Assembly: GCA_017632695.1 (NCBI GenBank)
Contig: JAGBQS010000124.1
Coordinates: 1-13,870 of the forward strand
Reading direction: 5' to 3'
DNA length: 13,870 bases
DNA from: Bacteroidales bacterium
Lineage (GTDB): Bacteria > Bacteroidota > Bacteroidia > Bacteroidales > UBA3663
Shown: positions 13,870 to 13,870 of the stretch, piece after piece
How the letters are laid out: every line of letters begins with the position of its first letter
Numbering within the stretch: position 1 is the first letter of the stretch
The notes under the pieces: model-generated
Told to the model about the DNA's origin: nothing
Database searches by the model: none
The model's input: the letters and a program-made list of their open reading frames with translations, nothing else
Program-made: the position numbers and the translations under genes

Positions 13870-13870
13870 C

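Overview
The window looks like a chromosomal segment from a Bacteroidales bacterium. Three intergenic sites match the Bacteroidota sigma-ABfr promoter (TTTG, exactly 20 bases, TAnnTTTG). No start codon examined showed an obvious Shine-Dalgarno sequence. The left-edge gene carries a DUF5117/DUF4953-type zincin joined to an S46 peptidase, both families typical of this phylum. Genus cannot be told from the sequence alone. I see no rRNA, tRNA, CRISPR array, insertion sequence or integrase.

Layout, left to right. (1) Bases 1-3147, plus strand: a very long secreted-type peptidase whose 5' end lies outside the window. It joins a zincin metalloprotease domain to a complete S46 (DPP7/DPP11-like) serine dipeptidyl-peptidase domain. 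A 7-bp tandem repeat follows its stop codon. (2) 3215-3973, minus: queC, the 7-cyano-7-deazaguanine (preQ0) synthase of the queuosine pathway. (3) 4114-5939, plus: a two-gene unit made of a small ABC-type AAA ATPase and a DUF4435 (TOPRIM-like) protein. It is divergent from queC and has its own promoter. This architecture resembles the PARIS (AriA/AriB) anti-phage system and is the best defence candidate here. (4) 6010-9390, minus: a Dna2-like fusion of a PD-(D/E)XK nuclease and an SF1 helicase, convergent with the ATPase pair. (5) 9501-9698, minus: a 65-aa winged-helix protein with a clear promoter and terminator. (6) 9875-12348, minus: a probable three-gene unit of a 65-aa single-span membrane protein, an ABC ATPase and an ABC-2/NatB-like permease; the last two overlap by 8 bp. 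(7) 12655-13662, minus: an exported protein with a Tyr/Asp/His-rich body and a 94-residue Ser/Thr tail, followed by a terminator. (8) The last bases may hold the C-terminal end of another minus-strand gene.

Functionally, the left gene and the far-right gene concern the cell envelope and peptide use. The ABC unit is an exporter-type transporter of unknown substrate. The central block (ATPase/DUF4435 pair plus nuclease-helicase) concerns nucleic acids. Whether that block acts together is not shown by the sequence, because the two units converge and are not co-transcribed. The most unusual items are the metalloprotease-S46 fusion and the PARIS-like pair.
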